NCBI GenBank assembly: GCA_964563135.1
Contig: CAZLWV010000011.1
Span: 1 to 64,000, forward strand
DNA length: 64,000 nucleotides
Direction: 5' to 3'
DNA from: JAAYAY01 sp964563135
GTDB taxonomy: Bacteria; Planctomycetota; Planctomycetia; Pirellulales; Thermoguttaceae
Shown here: positions 18,472 to 28,917 of the stretch, piece after piece
Numbering within the stretch: the first letter of the stretch is position 1
How the letters are laid out: each line of letters starts with the position of its first letter
Program-made: the position numbers and the translations under genes
Notes under the pieces: model-generated
Seen by the model: only the letters and a program-made list of their open reading frames with translations
Told to the model about the DNA's origin: nothing
The model's database searches: none

Positions 18472-21400
18472 ATCTGCGATCCTCGCCTTGCTGCTGGCAA
18501 TGGCGGCAACCGGTCTCTGCCTTGATGCCGCAGAACCCGTCGAGAAACCGCCCCTGGTGCGGGAACTCTTCGTTCCCGAGGCCGATCTGGATTCGCTCCT
18601 GGAGGGCCAGCCGGAACGGATGCTCCTGACCCGCAACGAGTACGAAGAACTGCTGGCCAAGGCCCGAAAGAGCCCCGAGAAGCACGCTCCACAGAAGGCC
18701 CTGGTGCTCGCTGCCGATTACACGGCGACAGTGGAACAGGGGCGTGCGCGTCTGGTGGGCAAGCTCGAAATCGAGGTTCTCGAGGAAGGACTTTGGGCTG
18801 TTCCGCTCAACCTGTCGGGACTGGGCATCCGGCGGGCCAGTCTCGACCAGCGCGCCGCGCCGCTGGCTCGTTCGGCAGGCGACGGGTTGACTCTGTTTGT
18901 GGAGGGCGTTGGACGGCATCTTCTCCTGCTGGAAATGGTAGCTCCCATGGCCACCGGCGCCGCCCGGCAGCGTCTGACGCTGCGGCTGCCCGACGCACCG
19001 GTTTCGCGGATGCATCTGACCGTCCCCGGCGATGTCGAGGTCAAGAGTGGCGCCAGCGTGGCCGATCGCGTGGTCGACGAGCAGGCCGGCACGACGCATT
19101 TCGAACTGCCCGTGGCGTCGGGAACCCTGGATCTGGACCTGTCCCTCAACAGTCGACTGCTGCGCCAGGACCATTGTGGCGCGGAGCGTGCTCGTCGACG
19201 AGATCACCGAAGCCTACGAACGCCTCCACGCAACCATCTCGCTGGGCGTGCTTCATCGGGCGGTGGAGCGGTTCGAGTTCGGCTTGCCCGACGGATTCGA
19301 GATCACCGACGTTGCCACTCCCCAACTCGCCCGTTGGGCGGTCGTTTCCCCCCACGGACGCCGGGTCCTCGAGGTCTACCTGCGCGAACCGGCGACCGAG
19401 TCGGTTGTTCTCACTCTTTCCGCAATTCGAACCAATACCGACCTCGCCGGCTGGCAGCTCTCGCGATTCGTTCCGCTCGGCGTCATGGCGGAGTCCGCAG
19501 TCGTGGGACTGCTGGTCGACCAGCGGCTCATGGCCGAAAAGGTGGCATCCGACGGGCTGATCCCGATCGATACGGCCGTCCTGCGACGGGCGATTCCCGA
19601 GACCGTCCTTCAGGCGGCCCCGGGGGCACCGGCGGTGCGTCCCATCGTTGCCTGGTATGCTCCGCGAGGAGAATTCGCAGTGTCGGCGCGTTTTGTCAAA
19701 CCCCCTGCAGAAGTGGCCGTGATGACCAACCTCCTGCTCGTTCTCCAGGACCAGCGCCAGCGAGTCCAGGGCGGATTCCTTCTCCGGCCGGAGGCCGAGC
19801 CTCTGTTCGAAACCGAGATCGATGTCCCGCCGTCGTGGCGAGTGACGAGTGTTACCGGCCCGGAGCAAGAGAGCCTGCCGTACGAATGCTACGGTGCCCT
19901 TGCCGAAGCAGGCCGGGTGAAGGTGCGTCTCCCCCGCGGCGTCCATCCCAACCAGGAGTATCGGATCTACTTCGAAGCCGAGTCGGTGCCTTCCGGTTGG
20001 CTTGGCGAGTGGACGACGCAGAACCTCCAGTTTCCGCGTTTTCTCGTCCGCGGTGCCGGTTCGGATATCGGCGCGATCGCCGTCGATGCCCAGGACGACA
20101 TGGTTGCACAGCCGGAGCCGGACAAGGCAGAACGCCTTTCCATCCTCGGCAAGGAAGACAAGGCCAGACACCTGGCCGGAGTGGCGACCGATCTCGCGTA
20201 CCGCTACGAGAGTCCTGAGTATCGGCTGCCGCTGGTTGTGCGCCGGACCTCGCCGCGCATCACGGCCCACACGTTCTCGTTCCTGCGGGTTGAACCCGAC
20301 GCCCTGGTCGCCCACTATGAACTGGTCTACGATGTGGAGGAAGCCCGGACACGCACACTGTCGCTGTTGTTGCCGGCCGGCACGCCTGAGACGGTTGCGA
20401 TCCGCGGACTGGACGGCCTTGGACTGAAGGAGTATGTGTCGTCGCTCGACAACGGCAGCCGCCGCTGGCACGTGCTGCTGGCCGAACCGCGGGCCGGGGG
20501 ACTCCGGTTGGCGGTTGACTTCTACCAGCCGCGGGTCATCGAAAACCAGCAGGGCGTGGAACTGCCGATTGCCCTGGCCGACGGCGTGATCTGGCAATCC
20601 GGCCATCTTGCGGTGGAAGGAGATGCGGAACTGGAGGTGTCGGTGGCCGTGGCCCCCCCAGTCCGCCGCTGCGACGTGGGAGAACTCGTCGAGGCCCAGT
20701 ACCAGCCGGGTCAGAGACTCCTGGGTGTGTTTGCCTTTGCCGACCGCCCCGGGGCCGTGAAGCTCGACGTTGTCCGGCGCGAGGGCCATAGCCTCTGTGG
20801 CGCCGTCGTTCATCGAACCCGCCTCGCCAGCCGCCTTTCCGCCGCCGGAATCTGCCAGACCGAGGCCGACTTCCAGATGCTGACCAAGGTCTCGCTTATC
20901 GAGGTCGCATTGCCCCCGAAAGCGGAACTCTGGTCCGGCACCGTCAACGGCGAGCCGATCCGGCCCCAAAAAGAGGGCGACTGCTGGCTGATCAACCTGC
21001 CGGCTACGCAGGAGGGGCAGACCGTCGCGCTCCACCTGGTCTACGAGATGTCCGTAGGGGCGATCGCTCTTCACGACGCCGTCAATATGGATGCGCCTCA
21101 GTTGCGGTTTCGCGGACATGACGGCCAGCCGGGCCCCTTGGTCCCCATCGCCGACTTCCAGTGGGATCTCTATCCTCCGACCGGTTGCACGGTCCTCGAT
21201 TCCAGCGGGACCGTGATCTGGCAGCCCGAGCGGCCGGAGCCGGCCATCTGGATCCTGGCCAAGGGCTTGGGCGGCTTCTTGTTTGGCTCGCCGTTTCTTG
21301 TTGCCAGGAGAGCCCGTAGCGCGCAGACGAATTGGCGGCCATCCGTGTCAGTGCCCGCCTCGAGCGATCACGCCACGCAGTCCGCAGCCGCCGGGATTCC

Positions 21401-24400
21401 GGCAATGCCGGGCGCGCCAGCCGCAGACAAGGATCTCTCCGACAGCCTGAAACTGGAGGAAATGGATGCTGTCGTCTCGGCGGAGCAGTCCAAGCCTGAG
21501 ACCCCCCGGCCCGCCGCTGCGGTGTCGCCCCCCCAGGCTGCGCCGGCGCCGCTGGTGCCGCCGTCCGATACTCGAGGCGATGCCGCCGCAGCGCGGCAAC
21601 CTGTTCCGCAGCGCCGTGGATTCAAGGGCGCAGGCGCGCTGCCGATCGCACTTCAAGGCGGAGCCGCCGACGAGGATCCTCCTGTCACATTCCGGAGCCT
21701 GGGAACTGCGCCCCGTCTGGCCGTCGCGATGGCCGATGGGCGAAGGCTCGCCGGGCTGGGTTGGGGTATCGGCCTGCTGGTGGCGTTTGCGGGAGTCTGC
21801 CTGACGACGGCACCCGTTCGCCGCAAGGCTGGCTGCGTTCTTGCGGTGATCGGCCTCGGATCGCTGATCCCTCTGCTCGATCAGGTATTTCCCTTCCTGC
21901 CCGACATGAGCGCCACGCTCGCACCGGCCAATGCAGCGGTCTATGCCGCCGGATTGCTCCTCCCCTACTACCTCTTGGCCGGTTTTGTACGCTGGTTTGC
22001 CCGCGTGGCCCGATTCCTTCTCAAAGGGCGTGTTCGCCTCGTCACGGCCGCTTCACTTCTCATGTTGAGCCTGCCCTGGGGTTCGAGCGTTGCCTCGGCC
22101 CAACCTCCGGCAGTAGCGCCCTATGTGGTCGAAATCGTCGACCCGCTGCCGCCTGTGGCGATTCCCGCCGACGCCGTCGTGATCCCCTACGATGCCACCA
22201 GGAAGACCGGTCTGGACCGGGCCGAACGGATTCTCGTGCCCTATGCCAGATACGTCGAGTTGTGGGATCTCGCGTACCCCGACAGGAAAAGAACCTCCCT
22301 CCCGCCGCCGGCGTCCTACTCGCCGGCCGGTGTTGCCTACCAGACCACGCTGGTCGATGAGAAAGACCTCCTGGTCGACGGACGGATGGAAATCGACGTT
22401 TTTGCCGAAACCCGGATCGAAATCCCCTTGGGGCTCGAAAACGGCGTACTGACTCGTGCCGATCTCGACGGTGCACCGGCAAGACTCAGCATACCGGTGG
22501 TCGCAGCAGCGGCCCCCGACACAGCGCCGGTCCCGTCGGCCGCCCCCGTCCAGCAGGCCCTGCCCGAACCGCAGACGGCCGCCGTGAAAGCCCCAGCATC
22601 CATCGTCCTGCTCCACGTCGAAGGCAAGGGGCGTCACGTCCTCGAGTTCGCTGTGCGCATGCGGCTCGAGCGGCGCGGCGGTTGGCGGGCGGTGCAATGC
22701 CGGCTGCCGGTGGCTCCTGCCGCGGCCATCGAGATCCAAGTGCCTCTACCCCAGACCGAAGTGCTCCTCCAGAACGTCGATGACCACGCCGGTCACAAGA
22801 CGGAAAAGGCCGACGAACGGATCCACACGGCGTTGGGGCCCGACGGAATCCTCAGCCTCCAGTGGCGGCCGACCGTCGCCGAGGGCGTTGTCGACCATAG
22901 TCTGACCGCGGAATCGGACGCCATGCTCGACGTCCAGGAAGACGGGGTGCGTCTGGCCTGGCACCTGCAACTCGAGTTCGGACGCTCCCGGCACGAGCAG
23001 TTCTCGCTCCGTGTGCCGAAGGAATACCTGGTTGAACGGATCGACGGCACGAACGTGCGAGGCTGGGAAATTGAAAAACAGGCCGCGGAAAGCAAGCTGA
23101 CGGTCACCCTGTTGAAGACGGCCGAGCAGCGCGAGGAGTTCACGGTACGCCTGTGGCTCGCCCAGGCCATCGGGGGACAGGCCCCTCTGCGGTTCGCGTC
23201 GCCTGTGGTGCGGGTCGACGGGGCGGCCCTGCACCAGGGACGGATCACGATCCGGCGCAGCCCGCTGCTCGACCTTCGCGTGGAAGGTGCCAACGGAGCC
23301 ACACGGACCGACGTGCCGGAAAACGCCGCCAAGAAGGAGCTGGCAACGCAGGAGAGTCCCCTCGGAATCCGCCCATTCCAGACCTATCGGTTCGGAGCCA
23401 CCGACTACGAAATCCGCCTGGCGGCCCAGGCGGTCGACCCGAGAATCACCGCCAGCCTGCAATCGGTGCTCCGGATCACCCAGTACGAGCGGCTCCTGGA
23501 ATGCCGCGTTCGCTACGCCGTTTCGGACCGCAAGCTCTATCGCGTCGAGATCCTCCTGCCCGAGGCGTTCCAGCTCCAGGACGTATCCCTCTCCGGCCAG
23601 TTCGAATGGTCGGTAACCGACCACGGCGGACGCCCGAAACTCACGCTGCTGCTCGGATCGGGGCAGGAGGGAGACGTCACGATCGTATTCGAAGGCCGCC
23701 TGCCCCGCGAGGAGGCCGGCAAGGATGTGGCAATTCCCAACGTGCAGATCCTCGGCGTGCCCTTCAGTCCCGGGCAGATGGCCGTCCAGGTAGATCCTGC
23801 CTACGATGTGGCTGCCAGGGACCTGGCCGGCTGCAGCACGATCCTCCTCGACCAGATCGCCGGTTGGGTGTCGAAGGACCAGCAGCACGTCACTGCCCTG
23901 GCGCTCCTCCAGACCCGGGCCGACTACTCGGGCATCCTGCGGCTCAGCCAGCGCCGGCCCGACGTTCAATGCCAGACCATCACCAACATCTGTATGACCG
24001 ACCGGGCCTTGAAGGAGACGATCTTCCTTGACTATCGCATCGAACATGCCGGTGTGCGCGAAATCTCGTTGGTTCTCCCCTCGTGGATGGCCGATGCGCG
24101 GGTCAGTGTCCCCATGCTCCGCCAGAAGACGATCCGGCCGGAAGGGGAAGGCCCCAATCCGCCGCTGCGTTTTCAGTTGGAGCTGCAGGACGAGGTCATG
24201 GGCGAGCTGCGTGTTCTGGTCGAAAACGACCGCACGCTTCAAACGGCAGTCGATCTCGAGGCTCCGATTCCGCAGGTGATCAAGGGCGATTCCTTCGATG
24301 CGTTCTCCGTGCGCCAGTTCGTCACCCTGGAAAAGGCCGGACTCGACGACATCCAGTGGGAGAAAGATGCCTCCTCCGGCCTCCAACCGATCAAACGCCA

Positions 24401-26327
24401 GCAGGGCCAGTGGGCCCATCTGGCCAGTATCCTGAAAGAAGGATTCACCGAGGCCTTCCTGGTCGCCGATGGCCGGCCCTCGCCCCGGCTTGTCTTCCGC
24501 GCCAGGCGTTTTGAAGCCCGTCGCACGACCGATGCTCGCATCGGCATGGCGGAAACCCGCTTGGTCCTCGACGGCTCCGGGGCCTACCGGGCTGAACAGC
24601 TCTACTGGATCGACAACAAGACGGAGCAGTATCTGGAAATCAGCATGCCCCAGGGGGCCGATCTCTGGACGGCCCAACTCTGGACGTTTGCGGCTTGGAC
24701 GGCGCACGAAGACGGCGCGCCGGCGGCCGGCGAGCCGGTCAAACCCACCCGTGCCCCCGCGTCGGCCGGTCCCGGGCGGATCCGCATCCCGCTGGTCAAG
24801 ACCGCCGAGGGCGATTCCGACTACGTGATCCGTCTCCAATATGGAGGAACAATCGACAAGCTGGCAACCCTCACCCGCTTCGATCTCCCTTTCATTCAGC
24901 CTCTGGGCATCAAGGTCGACGAGAGCCACGTTCGGCTCTATTTGCCCGAGACGCATTGGTTCGATTTCGACGATACGATGTCCCGCGTCGACGAAGAGGG
25001 AGACCTGCTGGCCGGCCGTTGGGCCTACAAGACGCGGCAACTCGAGAAGTTCAGCAACGTCCTGCGCGAAGGGAATCCCTATGCCCAGGCGCGGGCCCTC
25101 AACAGCGTCAACGTCTTGAATGCCATCCGGACGGATGTCGGCGAGTATGGGGCAAATGCCAGGTTCCGGGAGGAGGAACGTCGGAATCAGGCCGTTTCCA
25201 TGGAGGTGCAGAAGGCTGCCGAGAGAGTGCAGGAGTCTCTGCAGCAGACGGCGGTCTTCGACAATCGCGACCGTCTGAGGCAGCAGGTCGACGCCCAGTC
25301 CAACTACTTCGCCAAGAACGTGGTCCAGGGGCTGGAAAGCAACTTCAAGGCCGACCGGTCGATTGCAGGCACAGCGCCCGCCGCGGCCCCGCCGGAACTC
25401 GGCAGTTTCAACACCAGGTGGCTCGATCAGAGCAGGCTCAGTAGTGCGGCCACTGTCGCAACCGATCAGGCCGCTGAGAAGGAGGCGTCCCCGATGCCTG
25501 CTCAGCCCCAGGGCCAGGCCAGGATCGCCGAACGAAGCCAACGAGCCGAGGGCCGGGACAAGACGGTTGAAGGCGAGATCGGGCCTGGGGTTTCGCAAAA
25601 GAAAACGCCGGCCGTCGTGGCCCCGAACACGATCGACGAGGCTTCCCTGCCGGTCGTCGGTGCGGTCGCTGCCGACCAGGGAGAGAAACAGCGCAAGGCC
25701 GTTGCCAGGTACCAGGCCCGTCATATGGAGCAGCAGCAGGCTCTCGCCCGGCCGGGATATGTCGCTCAGCAAAGCGCCCAGGGCCAAGCCGGGGGCGGCG
25801 CCTTCGGCTACCGGGAGCAGCTCCCGGCCATCGGCCAGCCTGCCGCCACGTCCCAGTCCGAGATGGCCGGTACCTTGGCCTCCATGCGACAGCCGTCGCA
25901 GCCGCAGGTGGGAAGCGGCACGGCCGCCCCGCTGCCCGCAGGCTTGGCCAGCCTCGACGTCAGTTTCCCCTTCCGGGGACGGGAATACAGGTTCATGACT
26001 CCCCAGGGCGACGTCCGGATTACGGGTCGCGCTTTTGCGACCCAGACCGTCGACGGACTGGTCCAGGTGATTGCCATCCTGCTGATCCTCGCCGCCGCGG
26101 CCTGCGCGATCCGCTTGGGCACTCGAGGCCGTCTGAACTGGTGGATCGGCCGCGCCGGGTCCACTTGGCTGATCCTGATCGGCCTCCTGGCCCTGCTCTG
26201 CCTCCCGGTGATCGGCATGATTGCCCTCCTCGGCGGCGTGATGGTCAAAGTGAACCGCTTCACCTCGCCGCAGACCATCGCTGCATCGCCGTTTGTCGCA
26301 CGCGAGGAGTCACGATCCTGCGGTTGA
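18464..26327 (+). CDS. Giant exported protein, two fused paralogous modules, interrupted by a +1 frameshift near 19,170
   Basis: The ATG at 18464 overlaps the preceding stop, with GGAGG upstream, so translation is coupled. It starts with a signal peptide (MARSAILALLLAMAATGLC) and the module LFVPEADLDSLLEGQPERML. Coding sense leaves this frame after SLNSRLLRQ and resumes one base on at TIVARSVLVDEITEAYE, continuing to 26327, about 2620 residues in all. Two hydrophobic helices lie at 21760-22010. Next comes a signal-peptide-like stretch (22040-22100, ending SSVASAQ), then a second module (VVIPYDATRKTGLDRAERIL), another ectodomain, a Gln/Ala/Arg-rich region with coiled-coil character (25150-25800) and two C-terminal helices (26060-26260). 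The mid-protein signal peptide suggests fusion of two ancestral genes. The frameshift may be a mutation, a sequencing error or programmed; no slippery stop motif is evident. Function unknown. Confidence 0.8.
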
Positions 26328-26380
26328 CCTGGATCCTCCGACTGTCATGTCCCAGACGAGGGGACGACTGCCGGCCGCCA

Positions 26381-27328
26381 TTACTGGCTCGCGGGGGACT
26401 CTCTGGCCAGAAACTGCTCGATCTCCGTGCGGCAGGGAATCCCTGCCTGTCCCCCCTCGTGCGCCGCTTTGATCGCCGCCGCCGCAGTCGCCAGGCGGAT
26501 GCACTCCCGCACGTGAAGTTGCTGCGAAAGCGCGGCCGCATACACGCCGTGGAACACATCCCCGCAGCCCGTCGTGTCGACCGCCGCGACGGCGATCGAC
26601 GGCTGATGGCAGATTCTTTCCCCATCCGATTCCACGCAATAGAAACAGCCAGCCGCTCCGCAGGTAACCGCCGTGAGCTGGCGGTGGCCCGCAGCCAAAG
26701 CCGTCACCGCTTCTGCCGGATCCCGGCGGCCGGTTACTTCTGCGGCAAATCGGGCCGATACGATCAGGTGGTCCACCAGTTCCAGCAATTCCTCGAACGG
26801 CGGTTCTCCGGTTCGCTCAAAATCGGCCACCACCGGGTGATCGGCCTGGCGCGCCAGTCGCGCCGCCCGAAGGTTGCCTTCCATGCCGTGATGGTCGATC
26901 AGCAGCACTCCGCTGGCCCGCAGCAGGGAGGCCTCGGGCCCGGCGCGCGCGGCTCCCAGTTCCCCTTCCACCGAGGCGAAGATGGTGCGGGTCTTGGCGC
27001 TTTCGTCGACGACGATTGTCGAATGCGCCGGCCGGGCGCTCGCCGAAAAGGTCGCCCAGCGCGTCTGGATCCCTTCCGCTGCGAAACTGGCGATCACTTC
27101 GCGGGAAAGCTCGTCTTCTCCCAGCAGACCCGCGTAGGCCGTTCTGACTCCAAACCGTGCCGCCGCCACCAGCGCGGTGCCCGTCTGGCCGCCGCATTGA
27201 CGCCGCCGGCGCCGGACCCGCACCTTGCTCTCCGCTTCAGGGTAACGATCCACATAGAGCAGGTCGTCGACGGCCACCGCCCCAAGGCCAAGCACGTCGA
27301 TTGCCGGGGATGCGATGCGGTCAGACAT
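26381..27328 (-). CDS. PfkB/ribokinase-family carbohydrate kinase
   Basis: 315 residues, a usual length for the family. These cytosolic kinases phosphorylate sugars or nucleosides with ATP. The first half has a GLGAVAVDDLLYVD start and CGGQTGTALVAAARFG, corresponding to the substrate-side GG..N.A...A.LG motif but with Gln-Thr instead of the usual Asn-Xaa. The C-terminal PfkB signature DTTGCGDVFHGVYAAAL (near residues 245-262) contains the catalytic Asp in GCGD, with Cys where Ala is usual. The substrate cannot be told. An odd Arg-rich stretch (VRVRRRRRQ) precedes the GG motif. It lies 55 bp downstream of the esterase gene on the same strand, a likely operon, and is convergent with the giant gene. 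Confidence 0.88.
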   Translation of the reverse strand: MSDRIASPAIDVLGLGAVAVDDLLYVDRYPEAESKVRVRRRRRQCGGQTGTALVAAARFGVRTAYAGLLGEDELSREVIASFAAEGIQTRWATFSASARPAHSTIVVDESAKTRTIFASVEGELGAARAGPEASLLRASGVLLIDHHGMEGNLRAARLARQADHPVVADFERTGEPPFEELLELVDHLIVSARFAAEVTGRRDPAEAVTALAAGHRQLTAVTCGAAGCFYCVESDGERICHQPSIAVAAVDTTGCGDVFHGVYAAALSQQLHVRECIRLATAAAAIKAAHEGGQAGIPCRTEIEQFLARESPASQ

Positions 27329-27383
27329 CAGAATTCACACTAAACGCGAAACAGAACAGCGGCACCATGAATCGTCTGTCCCA

Positions 27384-28337
27384 TCACTTGCCGCATGCAG
27401 AGTCACGGCCCGCTGCAAACGCCTGCCGGAGCCTGCGGCAGACCTCGCGCTGGGCCGCATGGGCCTGGTCGAAGATGTCGGTTCGCCGGATGAAGGCGTG
27501 GATCATTCCATCGTAGCGTGTGAGGCTCGTGGGTACACCCGCTTCCTGGAGACGCCGCGCATAACTCTCCCCCTCGTCGCGCAAGGGATCCAGTTCGGCG
27601 GTGATCACCAGCGCCGCGGGGAGCCCCGAAAGGTCCTCCGCCTTCAGTGGCGACGCATAGGGATGCAGCATGTCGGCCTCCGAGTCGACATAGCACTTCC
27701 AGAACCACTGCATCGTGCTCCGCGTGAGCAGGCATCCTTCGGCGTTCTCTCGGTAGGAAGGCGTTTCAAAATCGCAGTCGGTGACCGGATACACCAGGAT
27801 CTGGCAGACGGGCATCGATGCCTGGCGGTCTCTGGCCATCAGGCAGGCGACCGTCGCCAGATTGGCGCCGGCGCTATCGCCTCCTACGGCAATCCGCCGC
27901 GCGTCGATCCCCAGTTCTTCGGCATGGTTGCTCACCCATTGCGTGGCGGCAAAAGCATCCTCAGCGGCGGCCGGGAACTTGTGTTCCGGCGCCAGGCGGT
28001 AACCGACCGAAACCACCGCGCATCCAGCCCCGTGCACGATCTCCGTGCACAGTCTCTCGTGCGTGGGAATATCGCCCAGCACCCATCCTCCTCCATGCAG
28101 GTAGACCAGGGCAGGGTGGCAACCGGCGCGATCCGGCCGGTAGAGACGCAAGGCAATCGTGCCCCCCGCCCCCGGAATAGCGAGGTCACGAATCTCGGCT
28201 ACCTCCAAGGCCGGTCCGATCAGCTCGGAACTGGCGGCCGATGCCGCCCGAGCCTCCGCGACGCCCACAACTTCAAACGGCGCCGCCCCGAGAGCGGTAA
28301 GCGTCTGGAGGAATTGCTGGACCTGCGGATCGAGCAT
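27384..28337 (-). CDS. Alpha/beta hydrolase, hormone-sensitive-lipase family
   Basis: 317 residues from MLDPQVQQFLQTL, the usual N-terminal cap start; an upstream extension in the same frame is Arg/Ser-rich and was rejected. Motifs: oxyanion-hole HGGGWVLGD near residue 80, nucleophile GDSAGAN near residue 155, acidic residue in ITAELDPLRDEG near 255, and the catalytic His in DGMIHAF near 285. This is the bacterial HSL (GDXG) group that hydrolyses short acyl esters. No signal peptide, so cytoplasmic. It precedes the PfkB kinase on the same strand. Confidence 0.92.
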   Translation of the reverse strand: MLDPQVQQFLQTLTALGAAPFEVVGVAEARAASAASSELIGPALEVAEIRDLAIPGAGGTIALRLYRPDRAGCHPALVYLHGGGWVLGDIPTHERLCTEIVHGAGCAVVSVGYRLAPEHKFPAAAEDAFAATQWVSNHAEELGIDARRIAVGGDSAGANLATVACLMARDRQASMPVCQILVYPVTDCDFETPSYRENAEGCLLTRSTMQWFWKCYVDSEADMLHPYASPLKAEDLSGLPAALVITAELDPLRDEGESYARRLQEAGVPTSLTRYDGMIHAFIRRTDIFDQAHAAQREVCRRLRQAFAAGRDSACGK

Positions 28338-28917
28338 GGCGGAAGAGTCCAAAACCTGGGAGTCGTGGGCGGAAAACGGAAACGATACGGAAATCCGCCC
28401 CGATTGGCAATGGCCGCCAGATCGCCCTCGTCGATCTGCGGACGGGTGGCTCGCGCCTGGACTGGCTGTGTCGCACTCGGCTTCATCACGGCCCCGGGTT
28501 TGCCCCGTCTGGCGTGGTTGCGTCGCAACTCTTTTGTTCAAAATGGTTTAGCAGGGCGTGTTCCGGTCAGATGGAAAGGCTGGCTCTCCAGGCTTCGACC
28601 GCCCAAAAGCCAGTAAAAACGATCTGAATTGCCTCAATTCCGCGTTTTCCCTAGCCAAAATTTTGTCAAAGAAAGGCTGGCGATCCGCTGGCCGGGTGCT
28701 TATATTCTGAGGTGCCTGTCGACCACCGTGAAGGGGGTTTTCTTCCGCCACGCCACACCGAGGGGGTGCTCGGTTGGCGCGAAACGGTGTGTGCTGATTC
28801 GGTTTGAGGAGCCGAATCCGCCGGAGACGTCCACAAGGGGCATGCTACCGTGAGGCCATTGCGTTTGGGGGTGTGACAGGGCAGCAGGCGTGGGGTGCTG
28901 CTCGGAGGGTGTGTTCG
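28338..28917. other. Divergent intergenic region
   Basis: About 580 bp between the esterase (minus) and the alpha-CTD/sigma-4 protein (plus). It includes an AT-richer patch (28630-28720) with TTTTGTCAAAG and TTATATTCTGAGG that could hold a plus-strand promoter, but I found no -35/-10 pair with normal spacing. No other gene was recognised. Confidence 0.4.

Noticed and set aside
22746..25787. 1013-codon minus-strand open frame under the second giant gene
   Set aside because: Shadow of GC-rich coding sequence; no ribosome-binding site, no recognisable domain, and the plus-strand frame is coherent there.
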